A DNA stretch of 64,000 bases. Source: Candidatus Koribacter versatilis Ellin345. GTDB lineage: Bacteria; Acidobacteriota; Terriglobia; Terriglobales; Acidobacteriaceae. Both the position numbers and the translations under genes were made by a program. The DNA lies in assembly GCF_000014005.1 (NCBI RefSeq), contig NC_008009.1, positions 496,001 to 560,000 of the forward strand, in the 5' to 3' direction. The notes beneath the pieces are model-generated. The model was not told the DNA's origin. It did no database searches and saw only the letters and a list, made by a program, of their open reading frames with translations. The first letter of the stretch is position 1. Each line of letters begins with the position of its first letter. Below are positions 1-9,027 of the stretch, piece by piece.

Positions 1-1
1 G

Positions 2-1186
2 GCATCAAGCGCCGTGTGGTTCGATTACGACAACGATGGCCGTCTCGATCTCTTTGTCTGTCGTTTCGTCGATTTCAGCAAAGATAAAAACCTGCCCTGC
101 GAAGCCGAAGGCAAGCCGGGTTATTGCGTGCCGCGACTCTACAAGCCCATGGCCAGCTACCTGTTCCATAACAATGGCGATGGAACGTTCACCGACGTCA
201 GCAAGTCTTCTGGAATTGGGAACTTTCTCGGCAAGGCGTGGGGAGCGGTCGCGACCGACATCAACAACGACGGCAAACTCGATCTGTTTGTTGCGAACGA
301 TACCGTTGCAAACTTCCTGTTCGCTAATCGCGGCAATGGCAAGTTCGAAGAGATCGGCACGATGGCAGGAGTCGCATACAGCGACGCTGGCCGCCCGCGC
401 TCAGGCATGGGTGTAGATTCCGCCGACTTCGATCAGGACGGCTGGATGGACCTCTTCGTTGCCAACATCGACCACGAGCGGTTCTCACTTTACAAGAACA
501 ACAAAGACGAAACGTTCGACGATGCAGCAGAGAAGACAGGCATCGCGATGGCAACGCGACTGATGAGCGGCTGGGGCCTGAAGTTCTTCGATTACGACAA
601 CGATGGCAATCTCGACCTGATTCTCTGCAACGGAAACCCCGACGACCTGATCCAGGTCTATCACCACGATGTCAGCTACGAAGAACCGCTTCTCCTTTTT
701 CACAATGAGGGCAACACTCTGCGCGATGTCAGCGCCGAGAGTGGGCCTATATTTTCTAAGAAGATGAGCGCGCGTGGCCTCGCGCTCGGAGATTTTGACA
801 ACAACGGCGCAGTGGATGTGCTGATCTCGATGAACGACGGCGCACCGCTTCTGTTGCGCAATGCCGTGGGGGACAAGAACGCCTGGGTCGGGATTCATCT
901 CAAAGGCAAGAAGGCGAATCCGGACGCGATCGGCGCACGCGTCACCTACAAAGCTGACGATCTGACACGTACCCGGATGATTGTCGGCGGCGGCAGCTTC
1001 CTTTCCGCGCAAGATCCGCGACTCGTGCTCGGATTGGGTGCACGCAAAAAAATCGATTGGGTCGAAGTCCGCTGGCCCGCGCCGAGCGGACTGGTAGAAC
1101 GCTTTACAGATCTGCCGCTCGGTCGGTATACAACCATCGTCGAGGGCAGTGGAAAACAAGCCCCTCCATCCCAGCCTGCGCGCTAA
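2..1186 (+). CDS. CRTAC1 / ASPIC-UnbV FG-GAP repeat protein, 5' truncated by window edge
   Basis: The frame is already open at base 2, so the gene starts before the window; only about 394 C-terminal codons are present. The protein holds repeated FG-GAP/VCBS calcium-binding-like motifs of the form FDYDNDGxLDL (codons 7-15 here, and again around 60% of the fragment at FDYDNDGNLDL), plus DFDQDGWMDLF and DFDNNGAVDV. Such repeats build a beta-propeller. The last about 100 residues (GARVTYKADD through VEVRWPAPSG) match the ASPIC/UnbV domain that follows the propeller in CRTAC1-like proteins. The family is normally secreted, but its ligand is not known. It ends 12 bp from the convergent GH9 gene. 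Family call is firm; function cannot be stated. Confidence 0.85.
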   Translation, partial: ASSAVWFDYDNDGRLDLFVCRFVDFSKDKNLPCEAEGKPGYCVPRLYKPMASYLFHNNGDGTFTDVSKSSGIGNFLGKAWGAVATDINNDGKLDLFVANDTVANFLFANRGNGKFEEIGTMAGVAYSDAGRPRSGMGVDSADFDQDGWMDLFVANIDHERFSLYKNNKDETFDDAAEKTGIAMATRLMSGWGLKFFDYDNDGNLDLILCNGNPDDLIQVYHHDVSYEEPLLLFHNEGNTLRDVSAESGPIFSKKMSARGLALGDFDNNGAVDVLISMNDGAPLLLRNAVGDKNAWVGIHLKGKKANPDAIGARVTYKADDLTRTRMIVGGGSFLSAQDPRLVLGLGARKKIDWVEVRWPAPSGLVERFTDLPLGRYTTIVEGSGKQAPPSQPAR

Positions 1187-1198
1187 GTACCCGGGTGA

Positions 1199-3040
1199 TC
1201 AGCGAGGCGAGGTGTTGCCCGTTGAAACCGCAAGCAAATACCACGACGCATGTGGCAGCCACTGTTCCTGCCAACGCCAATCGTTGTCGGCCCCGGTCTG
1301 TTTGTACGTAAGGTTAAAGTCGATATCGTCTTCGTCGCGGAAGCCGCTGGTAATGCCGTTCGATATGCCGCCCGGGGCATTGGTGAATTCCCAGGAATCG
1401 AAAAACAGGTACTGCGGATTGTTATGGCCGACGCCGTTCAACATCGAGGAATCGAACGGATTCAGTCCAACGATCCAATTGAGCTGGTTCAGAGCATACG
1501 AATTGAGTTGCTTCGCGAACTCCGGATCGTCGGTGAATTGAAGCGCAGCAAGTCTGGCTGCTGAAGACAAAGATGCGAGCCGCGCATTTTCGCCCTGCCA
1601 CCACGGTGCCGCATCGCTGTTATGTGGGAAGAAGAAGCTGGTGCGACGGGCGCCGGTTTTGTCCTGAACAAACTCTCGGGCATAGCCAAAAGGATTTGGG
1701 ACCTCACGCGTAGTCGCAAGCTCGAAAGCGAGCGACTTCTTAACCGTTTCGAGAACCTTTGTGCGAGTTTGCGCGTCGGTAACCTCCGCGTAGTACAGCA
1801 AGCTAACCACAGGAAGACCGGCATCAGACGCATGAAAAAAGGGACGATCATGGTCGTCGGCGCGCCAGTAATTCTGGTGCTGACCATCGCTCGCCAGGCG
1901 CGACACTAGGCTTGACGCGCGGCGATCAGCTGCTTCCTTGTATATTGGCTTCTTCGTTGCGCGGAACAACTCAGTCGCTGCGGTGAGTGCACAGTAATCG
2001 TCAACGATGTTCTCTTTGCCATCGTTGACCATTTTCAGGTTGTTCTTCTCAAGGTAAGCGAAAGCGTCTTCGGCAGCCTTCAGGTAATCCGCATTCTTGT
2101 ATTCACCTGAGATAGGAGCAGTGCTAGCCATCGCCAAAGCAGCGATCGCAATGCCGCCGCCAGAACGATAGCTAACTTCGTACTCAAGATCGTTGTTCGC
2201 CTTCTCAATCATGTCAGGACGCTTGTCGTTCGACTGGTAGATCGCGAACTTCTTCATCTCGCCGGCGACCTTGCGCTCTTCGGGCACCTGCTTTACGCCG
2301 CCCGTCGAAATTGAGCGATAGAAAGAACCACTCGGATCTTTTACGCGCACGAGATAATCAGCACCAAACATCGCTTCGTCGAGAATGCGGTCTTTGTAGC
2401 GTGTAACCTCCGGGAGTCCCCGCCGAGTGAGTTGCCCGTAGCTCTTTAGCAGCGAGTACACGACGAGCGGGATCTGCTGCGGATTGAAGTAGGTTGAGAA
2501 TGAGAGGTGCGACAGATGCTTCCCGTAATCGCCTGTCGCGTCCCACCAGCCACCATGCGCATCGAGAGTGCCTTGCTTCGGAGGATCGAAGGGCAGGTGA
2601 CTGTCCGCCTTGTCCATTGGTCCCGAACTGCGTTCGTCTTTGAAGTAGTACAGGACATCAGAGAGAGTGCCTTGTTCCAGGAGATTGGCTTGAACGGCAA
2701 AGGGAAACGATCGCACTGCGCCTCGCGATGAGGCGCACTCAATGTAGTAGTGGCCTTCCTGCGTGAGGCTGTCGAAGTCCAATGTCCAAAAATACCAATC
2801 GCGCCACTTCTTCACTGGGCCGACCGCCACCGCCTTTATCGGCGCAACAACTCTGTCGTCGGTTGAATTCTTGATCGAGCATTCGGAAACACGGTCACCG
2901 GCTTTACCGAGAACGACAGCATGTTTCGCACCTGTGGTCTCATAACCAACGTGATCGGTTAGAACCTTGAGATCATTCGCGCAAAACGCAGACGCACAGA
3001 GAAGGAGGAGGACAGATGACATCTTCGCAGCGTGAAGCAT
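1199..3040 (-). CDS. Glycoside hydrolase family 9 (endoglucanase-like), secreted
   Basis: A 613-residue exported protein: hydrophobic signal MSSVLLLLCASAFCA, an N-terminal Ig-like domain typical of bacterial GH9 (about residues 24-115), then an alpha/alpha-barrel catalytic domain. The GH9 signature is present as GGWWDATGDYGKH, with the two acidic residues D167 and D171 in the places of the nucleophilic-water-binding aspartates. Near the C-terminus E592 (QEQW) sits where the family's catalytic acid is expected. GH9 enzymes hydrolyse beta-1,4-glucans or related chains with inversion; the exact substrate is not readable. AAGGA lies 6 bp before the chosen ATG. It is the last gene of a minus-strand run after a TonB receptor and a clan-A-like glycosidase, with 22 bp to the upstream gene, which suggests one transcript. 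Confidence 0.85.
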   Translation of the reverse strand: MLHAAKMSSVLLLLCASAFCANDLKVLTDHVGYETTGAKHAVVLGKAGDRVSECSIKNSTDDRVVAPIKAVAVGPVKKWRDWYFWTLDFDSLTQEGHYYIECASSRGAVRSFPFAVQANLLEQGTLSDVLYYFKDERSSGPMDKADSHLPFDPPKQGTLDAHGGWWDATGDYGKHLSHLSFSTYFNPQQIPLVVYSLLKSYGQLTRRGLPEVTRYKDRILDEAMFGADYLVRVKDPSGSFYRSISTGGVKQVPEERKVAGEMKKFAIYQSNDKRPDMIEKANNDLEYEVSYRSGGGIAIAALAMASTAPISGEYKNADYLKAAEDAFAYLEKNNLKMVNDGKENIVDDYCALTAATELFRATKKPIYKEAADRRASSLVSRLASDGQHQNYWRADDHDRPFFHASDAGLPVVSLLYYAEVTDAQTRTKVLETVKKSLAFELATTREVPNPFGYAREFVQDKTGARRTSFFFPHNSDAAPWWQGENARLASLSSAARLAALQFTDDPEFAKQLNSYALNQLNWIVGLNPFDSSMLNGVGHNNPQYLFFDSWEFTNAPGGISNGITSGFRDEDDIDFNLTYKQTGADNDWRWQEQWLPHASWYLLAVSTGNTSPR

Positions 3041-3062
3041 AGGGTTCCTTGGAATAGGTTGT

Positions 3063-5198
3063 TTACTGATGTGAAAGCGACCCGCGAATTACAGTCATGG
3101 ATGCTTTCGGCAATTCATAAACCGTGTCGGCCGATGCGTTAATGCTGGATTTTGCAACCGGCCCATCTGGATCGGGGAAGCCGCCTTCCCTTGTGGGATT
3201 CCACTTATATTGCGTGCTGCCGAAGGTCAGCAACTGCACTGGCCCTGCAAATCCAGTCTTGCCCCGCCCAGAATCAGAGAAATCGATCGTCACCTTATGC
3301 GCATTCTCCTGATCGCGATTCACAACGAGCAGCGACCATTGGCCATCAGGGCGCTTCACGGCGTAGGCGGTGATTAAGGCGTGCCCGGCGGCGTCCATGA
3401 GATCGCCAGTCGCGGCGTAGGTTTCGTGCACTCCGTCACCAGGCTGCACCCATTCGGTGTTGATTAACTGGCTCGAGAAGAACTGCGACGTCGGCTTGTC
3501 GACTTCGAAATTGCCCTTCGTCGTGAACATACCAAACGTACCGCCGGACTGATTACACCCCGGGTGCACACCCAGCGGTAAATAATGGAAGTAGTAAAGT
3601 CCCTTGCCGCCTGCGGTGAAAAACGAGCCAACATAATCCGCGAGCCAGAGCGCTCCGAAGATGTCTACCGACGACTCGCCACTGTTCCACGTGATGTTCG
3701 ATTCGGTAACGAACATTGGCACATCGGCAGGCAGACCGTCGTCACGCCAAACCTGCATGATGTGAGTCATGAGCTGCGGCTCGTCGTAAAGGCTGCTCCA
3801 ATTCACCTTGCACGGTTCGAATGGATAGTGTTCGAACGAGAAGAAGGCGAGCTCTCGCAGACCGCCGCGGGCCCTCAAATAGTTCAGGAACCGGCGCGTC
3901 CACGATGTCTGACCTTGCGCATCGGGCCACGACAAAATGTCTTCGTTCTGGCCCGTAAATACCGGCCCGCCAAGTTTCAGCTTCGGATCCACCTTGTGGA
4001 TTGCCCTCGCCCATTGCAGGTAGAGTTCAGCGTCGTCTTCCGGAAGCGTGTACTGGCCATCCGGCTCTTCGCCGAGTTCCACATAGGAGATCGGGTAGCC
4101 GCGCTTCTCGACGTACGCGATTTCAGCAGCGGAATCTTCGGGCGTGCCATAGAGCAACGCGGTTGGAATCATTGCCGGCAAGCCGCGTGTGTATCCGCTG
4201 CGATAAAACAGATCCATGCCAACGTGTTCGTGTTGCGTCGATCCCAAGTCCGAAGGCTCGTGCCAAGGGTCAATCGAAGAGCAGTAAGTCGTGGTCTGAT
4301 CCTGGTCGGGGGTGTGCCGCGCCACATCATGGAAGCCATTCCTGTCGGTCGTCCCGATGAACACCTCGCGGATTGCATAACCAACGCAATTGCGAATATC
4401 GGCCGAGCCATGTGTGTCGCAGGTATTCGATGGCTCCGTCATCCAGACGCGCAAGAAACGCACCGGCATCGGCGAATTCGAGAGTTGGTGGGTGACCGTC
4501 CCACCCTTGCCGGCGCTTACCACGCCCGCGGGGAACGCGACCCACGATCCTTTGCTCGGTAATTTGATCGCGTCGTCGCCGGTCCAATACTGAATTAGGT
4601 ATTGCTTGGCGTAAGGCTCTGCCCAGGCGATCCGCAAAGCGTTTATGGATTGTGTCGTTGCAAGATCAATCACGATCCACTGCGGATGTTCGGAATCTTC
4701 CTGGCCAGTGAAATGTTTCGTGAGATACGGATTGCTCTTCCAATAGGTGTTGAGATCGCCGTCGGTCATTCTACCGAAGCCGCTCGTGTCGGTTCCATCG
4801 TTACGCGTAAAGCCACGATGGGGCAAAACATATCCGTACGAATGCTTAATGATCTCCGGTCCCGGTTCGGCGCTACCGGTGAAGTATCCTTTGCCGCTCG
4901 GATCGCTCCACGTGCCCTGCGGATTCCAGTGCCAGGCCTCAACTGCCAACTCGGTGTTCTGCCGATAGGTCACAGGCTGCCAACCGGCATCCAGCACGGC
5001 TTTCGACGGAGGCTCGCTGAAGTACTTCGCCGCCGCTGCCGCTCCGATACGATCAATGCCAGCACCGAGAGATTCGTTTGGAACGAACGAATTGGTGGGG
5101 TGGCTGATATCTACCCGAATCGTTTGCCCGAGCCCAATGACGCTTGAGCAAATCGCAATCAGGGAGACGAAGAGACACTGCTTCCGAATACATTTCAT
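3063..5198 (-). CDS. Secreted clan GH-A-like glycosidase with discoidin (F5/8C-like) domain, paralogue 1
   Basis: The 711-residue product has a signal peptide (hydrophobic residues 8-24). Residues about 120-285 look like an F5/8 type C (discoidin) carbohydrate-binding module: MTDGDLNTYWKSNP and QWIVIDLATTQSINALRI are typical. The C-terminal half resembles a TIM-barrel glycosidase of clan GH-A: VELGEEPDG (E377/E378) would be the acid/base strand and MFVTESN (E499) the nucleophile strand, followed by a beta-sandwich. I cannot assign a CAZy family; GH39-, GH51- and GH79-like enzymes share this layout. It is homologous over its whole length to the gene at 10382-12517 on the other arm of this locus. 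It lies 65 bp after the TonB receptor and 22 bp before the GH9 gene. Enzyme fold is inferred; the domain order is visible. Confidence 0.7.
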   Translation of the reverse strand: MKCIRKQCLFVSLIAICSSVIGLGQTIRVDISHPTNSFVPNESLGAGIDRIGAAAAAKYFSEPPSKAVLDAGWQPVTYRQNTELAVEAWHWNPQGTWSDPSGKGYFTGSAEPGPEIIKHSYGYVLPHRGFTRNDGTDTSGFGRMTDGDLNTYWKSNPYLTKHFTGQEDSEHPQWIVIDLATTQSINALRIAWAEPYAKQYLIQYWTGDDAIKLPSKGSWVAFPAGVVSAGKGGTVTHQLSNSPMPVRFLRVWMTEPSNTCDTHGSADIRNCVGYAIREVFIGTTDRNGFHDVARHTPDQDQTTTYCSSIDPWHEPSDLGSTQHEHVGMDLFYRSGYTRGLPAMIPTALLYGTPEDSAAEIAYVEKRGYPISYVELGEEPDGQYTLPEDDAELYLQWARAIHKVDPKLKLGGPVFTGQNEDILSWPDAQGQTSWTRRFLNYLRARGGLRELAFFSFEHYPFEPCKVNWSSLYDEPQLMTHIMQVWRDDGLPADVPMFVTESNITWNSGESSVDIFGALWLADYVGSFFTAGGKGLYYFHYLPLGVHPGCNQSGGTFGMFTTKGNFEVDKPTSQFFSSQLINTEWVQPGDGVHETYAATGDLMDAAGHALITAYAVKRPDGQWSLLVVNRDQENAHKVTIDFSDSGRGKTGFAGPVQLLTFGSTQYKWNPTREGGFPDPDGPVAKSSINASADTVYELPKASMTVIRGSLSHQ

Positions 5199-5263
5199 CC
5201 TGGCTCTGCCCCGTATGTGGGCGGAGAGACTATGCCCTCCGCTCGCGATCGCAATGATGAATC

Positions 5264-8200
5264 TCAGAAAATGAACTTCGCGCCGACCTGCATGATTCGA
5301 GGGTCGCGCGCGTTTGTAACCAGTCCGAAGGTGTCGGAGTTGATTTCGCCTGATGGATTTGTGAATTGCGCATGGTTGAAGACGTTGAATGCTTCAAAGC
5401 GCAACTGCAGTTGTTTCGACTCCGTGAAGACCACGGTCTTCAACAGCGCCATGTTGAAGTTGTTGATCCCTGGACCGTGGAAATAACGGCGCCGGCAGTT
5501 GCCGAACTGGCCGAGTTGTTCGGGACTGAAGAGGGCAGTGTTGAAATACGGCTTGCCGCTGCGCGGGTCTGTGTCTCCCAAAACTGCGCCACTGTAGGAG
5601 CAGTTAGGAACATCTACTGGAGCTGCATTTGCGCCGATAAGCGAGTTGTCGTCGTTCTCGGAAAGGCTCACTGGCAGCCCTGTCGCAAACGATGTGATTC
5701 CGGAGAGCGCCCAACCGCCAATCAGAGCTCTTTCCCATCGCTTGCTCGCATATTTATCAAATGGCAGCAGCCAGTTGTAGCTGATCACGAAGTTGTGGGT
5801 CACATCAAAGTTGCAAAGCGCACGGCTCACCCGCGGATCATAGGGGTACACCGAGTCTTGCAGACCGGATGCGTTGTCCATACATTTCGAGAACGTGTAG
5901 GCGGCAAGGAAACTCAACGATGAGCTTTCGTAATTCGCGCTCATCTGCAGCGAGTTGTAGTTTGAGTTGGCGATCGTCGAGACCCACGGATTGGTGTCGA
6001 AGAGCGGTCCCAGCGGCCGTACCGAGTTAACAACTTTGCCGGTGCTCGTGACCCATGGCGTCGTGGTGCCGATCGATTCGCCGCCAACCACCGTCACCGT
6101 GAATGGCGGCGTTTCGCTAAACGGACCGCACGGTCCCGCGCTGTTCGGGCCTAGATTGGCTGAATCGCTTAGGAATAAGCAAGCCGCCTGGTTAGTCGGA
6201 TTGGATTCAACCGCTGCGACTAAGCGATGCGCCTGGTTGCCAACATAACTCGCGGTCACGACTGTGTCGGCTCCGATCTGCCGTTGCAATGATAGTTCGT
6301 AGTGCTCCGAGTAGGGGAGCTTGTTGTGTGAATTGAACGACCAGTCGTACGACAATGGCTCAACCTGTGCCCACGGAAATGTCGAGTCGGGATTCGACGG
6401 CGAGACATTCGTCGGAGGATATGGGAACGGGAAACGTTGTCCCACCGAATCGCCGCTGTAGCGTGCAAGATAAGGCGCTTCCAGAAGCGGTGGATTGGCG
6501 CTCCCGTAGTACAAGCCATACGGCGGATCGCCGACTTCGAGGAACTGCGATAAGTCTTCGACGGACGTGTAGTACAGTCCGCCGCCGATGCGAATGCTTG
6601 TTCGGCCCGGGCCGCCGAACACTTTGGCCCAGAACCCGGAGGTCGCGCTAGGAGAATATGCGAGACCTAACCGCGGCGAAAAGTTCGCCCATTGCGTCGG
6701 CGCCAACGTGCGCGGCACGCCCGGATCGCCGGCCACTACGTAGCCGGGAGGCGCGCCGGGAAACTTGACCGATTGCTTTCCCGGGATGATGGTTTCTGTT
6801 TTGTTCTGTGTGTCGTACCACGGCATACTCGCTTCCCAGCGCAGGCCGTAGTTGAAGACCAAGTTCGGCGTTACACGCCAACTGTCTTGTGCGAATAGCG
6901 CGTAGTACTTGCTGCGCGAGTCGAGAATCTGCGGGCTTGCCTGCGTCAGACTGTCCGGAGCACCGATCAAGAAGTCGGCGAAATCGATTCCAGTCTCCGA
7001 TCCGGAGAACCCGTATTGCCCGTTCTCGGCCGCGAGATTTCGTTCGTTGATCTGATCGTAGTGGAACTGACCGCCAAACTTAAGCGAGTGGGTTCCGATC
7101 ACCTTCGAAAAATTATCCAGCCACTGGAAAGAATTGTTGTACTGACGGGTACTCACCTGCGGCACGCCGATCCCAAAGCTGTTGAACGTGATGTAAGGCA
7201 CACCTTCCAAACCCGGCGCGATCGGACTAATGCCGCCAGAAGCCGCTCCCCAAGGTGTGACGAAACCAAGATTGGCCAGGCTGAAATTGGAACCAATTCC
7301 GCTGGTCGGCGTTGTGAGAGACAGCGTGTTTCGCACATAGCTAAATCGGAATTCGTTCACCGCCGTAGCGCCAAAACTCTTGGTGTCGCCGATATTCACC
7401 AGTTGAGCGCGCCCGGACGTGGTCGCGGAGTATGGGAACCCTTGCGCCGGCACGCTGGCGCCCCCACTCGGGAAGGGCGAATCCAGAAGGTAGTCGTCGG
7501 CAAAGTAGTAACCAAACAATTGCCCGAAGCGCCAATTCTGGTCAATGCGCACGCCACCCTTATCGTCACGCAACGTCTGTGCATACTGCGATGTCTCGTA
7601 ATTGAAATTCTGTGTCGAAACGTTCGGCTGCGGAATCAATCCCATCCCGACCATGGCGGTTGCTACAGGTGACCACGCCGCCTTCGGAACATCGGCATTT
7701 GGAAAAACGCACTGGGTGGCGTTCGTGCAGCCCGCCGTGTAGTAAGGCTCCTGGTCGTTGACGTTGTAGCCCAGTCTCTGCGAGAGAAGGTTCGCAAAAT
7801 AAGGCCCATTCACAACGCCGCTAAACGAATCCGCAGAGTCGCTGAAATTGCCGCCGAGATTATCGACGGTCGGCACCTGGGCAGTCACTGTTGGCGCAAG
7901 GGTCTGCCGCGTCCCTTGGTAGTCCACAAAGAAGAAGGTGGAGTTCTTCTTAATCGCGCCGCCAATGGTTCCCCCGAACTGATTTTGCCGGAAGACAGGA
8001 GTCGGATCGGAGTGCGCTGCAAAATAGTTCTTGGCATCGAGCGAAGTGTTACGCAGAAAATCAAACACCGTACCGTGGAGTGCATTAGTCCCCGACTTGG
8101 TCACGACGTTGATCTGCCCACCACTGTAATTGCCGTATTCCGCGTCGTAGTTATTCGTGATGATGCGAAATTCGCTGATCGAATCGAGGTTCGGAATGAT

Positions 8201-8854
8201 CGCAGCACCATTCGTCTTGCCTTCCTCGACATTCGACCCGTTAACCATGAAGCCGTTCGAAGCCTCCCGTTGCCCGTTCACCGACTGGTTGCCTGAATTC
8301 AAGCCACCATCCACCGGACGATCGTTCACGCCGGCCATCCCGGTATCACTCGAGTTGTAAGGCGACACGCCCGGCTGTAGCGCGAGCAGGTCTGTGAAGG
8401 CGCGGCCATTTAACGGGACCGCGGTCATAGTCTTGCCAGTGATGACCTCCCCCATTTGCGTGCTTTGCGTCTCGACGTGAACCGCTTCGCTGGTAACTTC
8501 GACTTTCTCGGAAGCTGCTCCCACAACCAGCGCAGCATCCAGGCGCAGAGCCGAGTTCGCGTTCACGACGAGGTCGGTCGTGCGGTACTGCTTGAATCCG
8601 GGCCGGCTGATCTCCACCGTGTAGTTGCCGACCGCTAGACTGGGGAAGTTGTAGAAACCCTTGCTGTCGGTGACGACCGTAGTATGGGTACCCGTTTGGG
8701 TATCAGTCGCCGTGACATTCGCACCGGCAACGACTGCACCACTTGAATCGGTGATCACGCCGGAGATACTTCCGGTGATGCTCGCCCAGAGCATGCTTGT
8801 CATGAGTAAAAGTGTGGACAAAAGGGATGCAGCGAACCAATTTGCGCGACGCAT
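5264..8854 (-). CDS. TonB-dependent receptor, Oar-like with carboxypeptidase-regulatory domain
   Basis: A 1196-residue outer-membrane receptor. After a signal peptide ending near MLWA, residues about 28-115 form a carboxypeptidase-regulatory-like beta-sandwich (SGVITDSSGAVVAGANV, GFYNFPSLAVGNYTVEI). A plug domain follows (VPLNGRAFTDLLALQPGV, then EFRIITNNYDAEYGNYSGGQ, INVVTKSGTNALHGTVFDF) and then a long beta-barrel ending in VGAKFIF with the terminal Phe expected for barrel assembly. This class is abundant in Acidobacteriota and imports oligosaccharides or other large ligands using TonB energy. GGAGG sits 8-9 bp before the ATG. The gene heads a minus-strand group with two glycosidases, so an oligosaccharide substrate is likely. 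No SusD partner is present. Confidence 0.9.
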   Translation of the reverse strand: MRRANWFAASLLSTLLLMTSMLWASITGSISGVITDSSGAVVAGANVTATDTQTGTHTTVVTDSKGFYNFPSLAVGNYTVEISRPGFKQYRTTDLVVNANSALRLDAALVVGAASEKVEVTSEAVHVETQSTQMGEVITGKTMTAVPLNGRAFTDLLALQPGVSPYNSSDTGMAGVNDRPVDGGLNSGNQSVNGQREASNGFMVNGSNVEEGKTNGAAIIPNLDSISEFRIITNNYDAEYGNYSGGQINVVTKSGTNALHGTVFDFLRNTSLDAKNYFAAHSDPTPVFRQNQFGGTIGGAIKKNSTFFFVDYQGTRQTLAPTVTAQVPTVDNLGGNFSDSADSFSGVVNGPYFANLLSQRLGYNVNDQEPYYTAGCTNATQCVFPNADVPKAAWSPVATAMVGMGLIPQPNVSTQNFNYETSQYAQTLRDDKGGVRIDQNWRFGQLFGYYFADDYLLDSPFPSGGASVPAQGFPYSATTSGRAQLVNIGDTKSFGATAVNEFRFSYVRNTLSLTTPTSGIGSNFSLANLGFVTPWGAASGGISPIAPGLEGVPYITFNSFGIGVPQVSTRQYNNSFQWLDNFSKVIGTHSLKFGGQFHYDQINERNLAAENGQYGFSGSETGIDFADFLIGAPDSLTQASPQILDSRSKYYALFAQDSWRVTPNLVFNYGLRWEASMPWYDTQNKTETIIPGKQSVKFPGAPPGYVVAGDPGVPRTLAPTQWANFSPRLGLAYSPSATSGFWAKVFGGPGRTSIRIGGGLYYTSVEDLSQFLEVGDPPYGLYYGSANPPLLEAPYLARYSGDSVGQRFPFPYPPTNVSPSNPDSTFPWAQVEPLSYDWSFNSHNKLPYSEHYELSLQRQIGADTVVTASYVGNQAHRLVAAVESNPTNQAACLFLSDSANLGPNSAGPCGPFSETPPFTVTVVGGESIGTTTPWVTSTGKVVNSVRPLGPLFDTNPWVSTIANSNYNSLQMSANYESSSLSFLAAYTFSKCMDNASGLQDSVYPYDPRVSRALCNFDVTHNFVISYNWLLPFDKYASKRWERALIGGWALSGITSFATGLPVSLSENDDNSLIGANAAPVDVPNCSYSGAVLGDTDPRSGKPYFNTALFSPEQLGQFGNCRRRYFHGPGINNFNMALLKTVVFTESKQLQLRFEAFNVFNHAQFTNPSGEINSDTFGLVTNARDPRIMQVGAKFIF

Positions 8855-8910
8855 GACCGGACCTCCGGAATCAGAATTCAGGGCCGTAACTTCATTCCAT
8901 CAGAATGCGA

Positions 8911-8961
8911 TGTGTCCTATTCTCCAGTGTTGAAACGTTTCAGCACGCAATTGAGGACACA
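8911..8961. promoter_or_regulatory. LacI-type operator palindrome between divergent PUL arms
   Basis: TGAAACGTTTCA at 8931-8942 is a perfect 12-bp palindrome with the central CG typical of LacI/GalR-family operators. With one mismatched pair it extends to GTG...CAC (8927-8946). A second, wider pair of arms, TGTGTCC (8911-8917) and GGACACA (8955-8961), is centred on nearly the same axis. The site lies in the 173-bp space between the start codons of the TonB receptor (minus) and the DUF4380-type gene (plus), so it can control both arms. Binding is inferred; the symmetry is direct. Confidence 0.65.
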
Positions 8962-9027
8962 TTCTATCTTCGACAAAGTGTTTTGGAGCAGGTATATTTC
9001 TCGGTCGTCAGAACGGTGGGACTAAAA

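Noticed and set aside
3585-4562. 325-codon open frame on the plus strand
   Set aside because: It is antisense to the discoidin-glycosidase gene, which has a clear paralogue; the antisense product has no family features.
8905-9027. Upstream extension of the DUF4380-type gene to 8905
   Set aside because: It would place the LacI-type operator inside the coding region and bury the signal peptide 41 residues into the protein; ATG 9028 is better.
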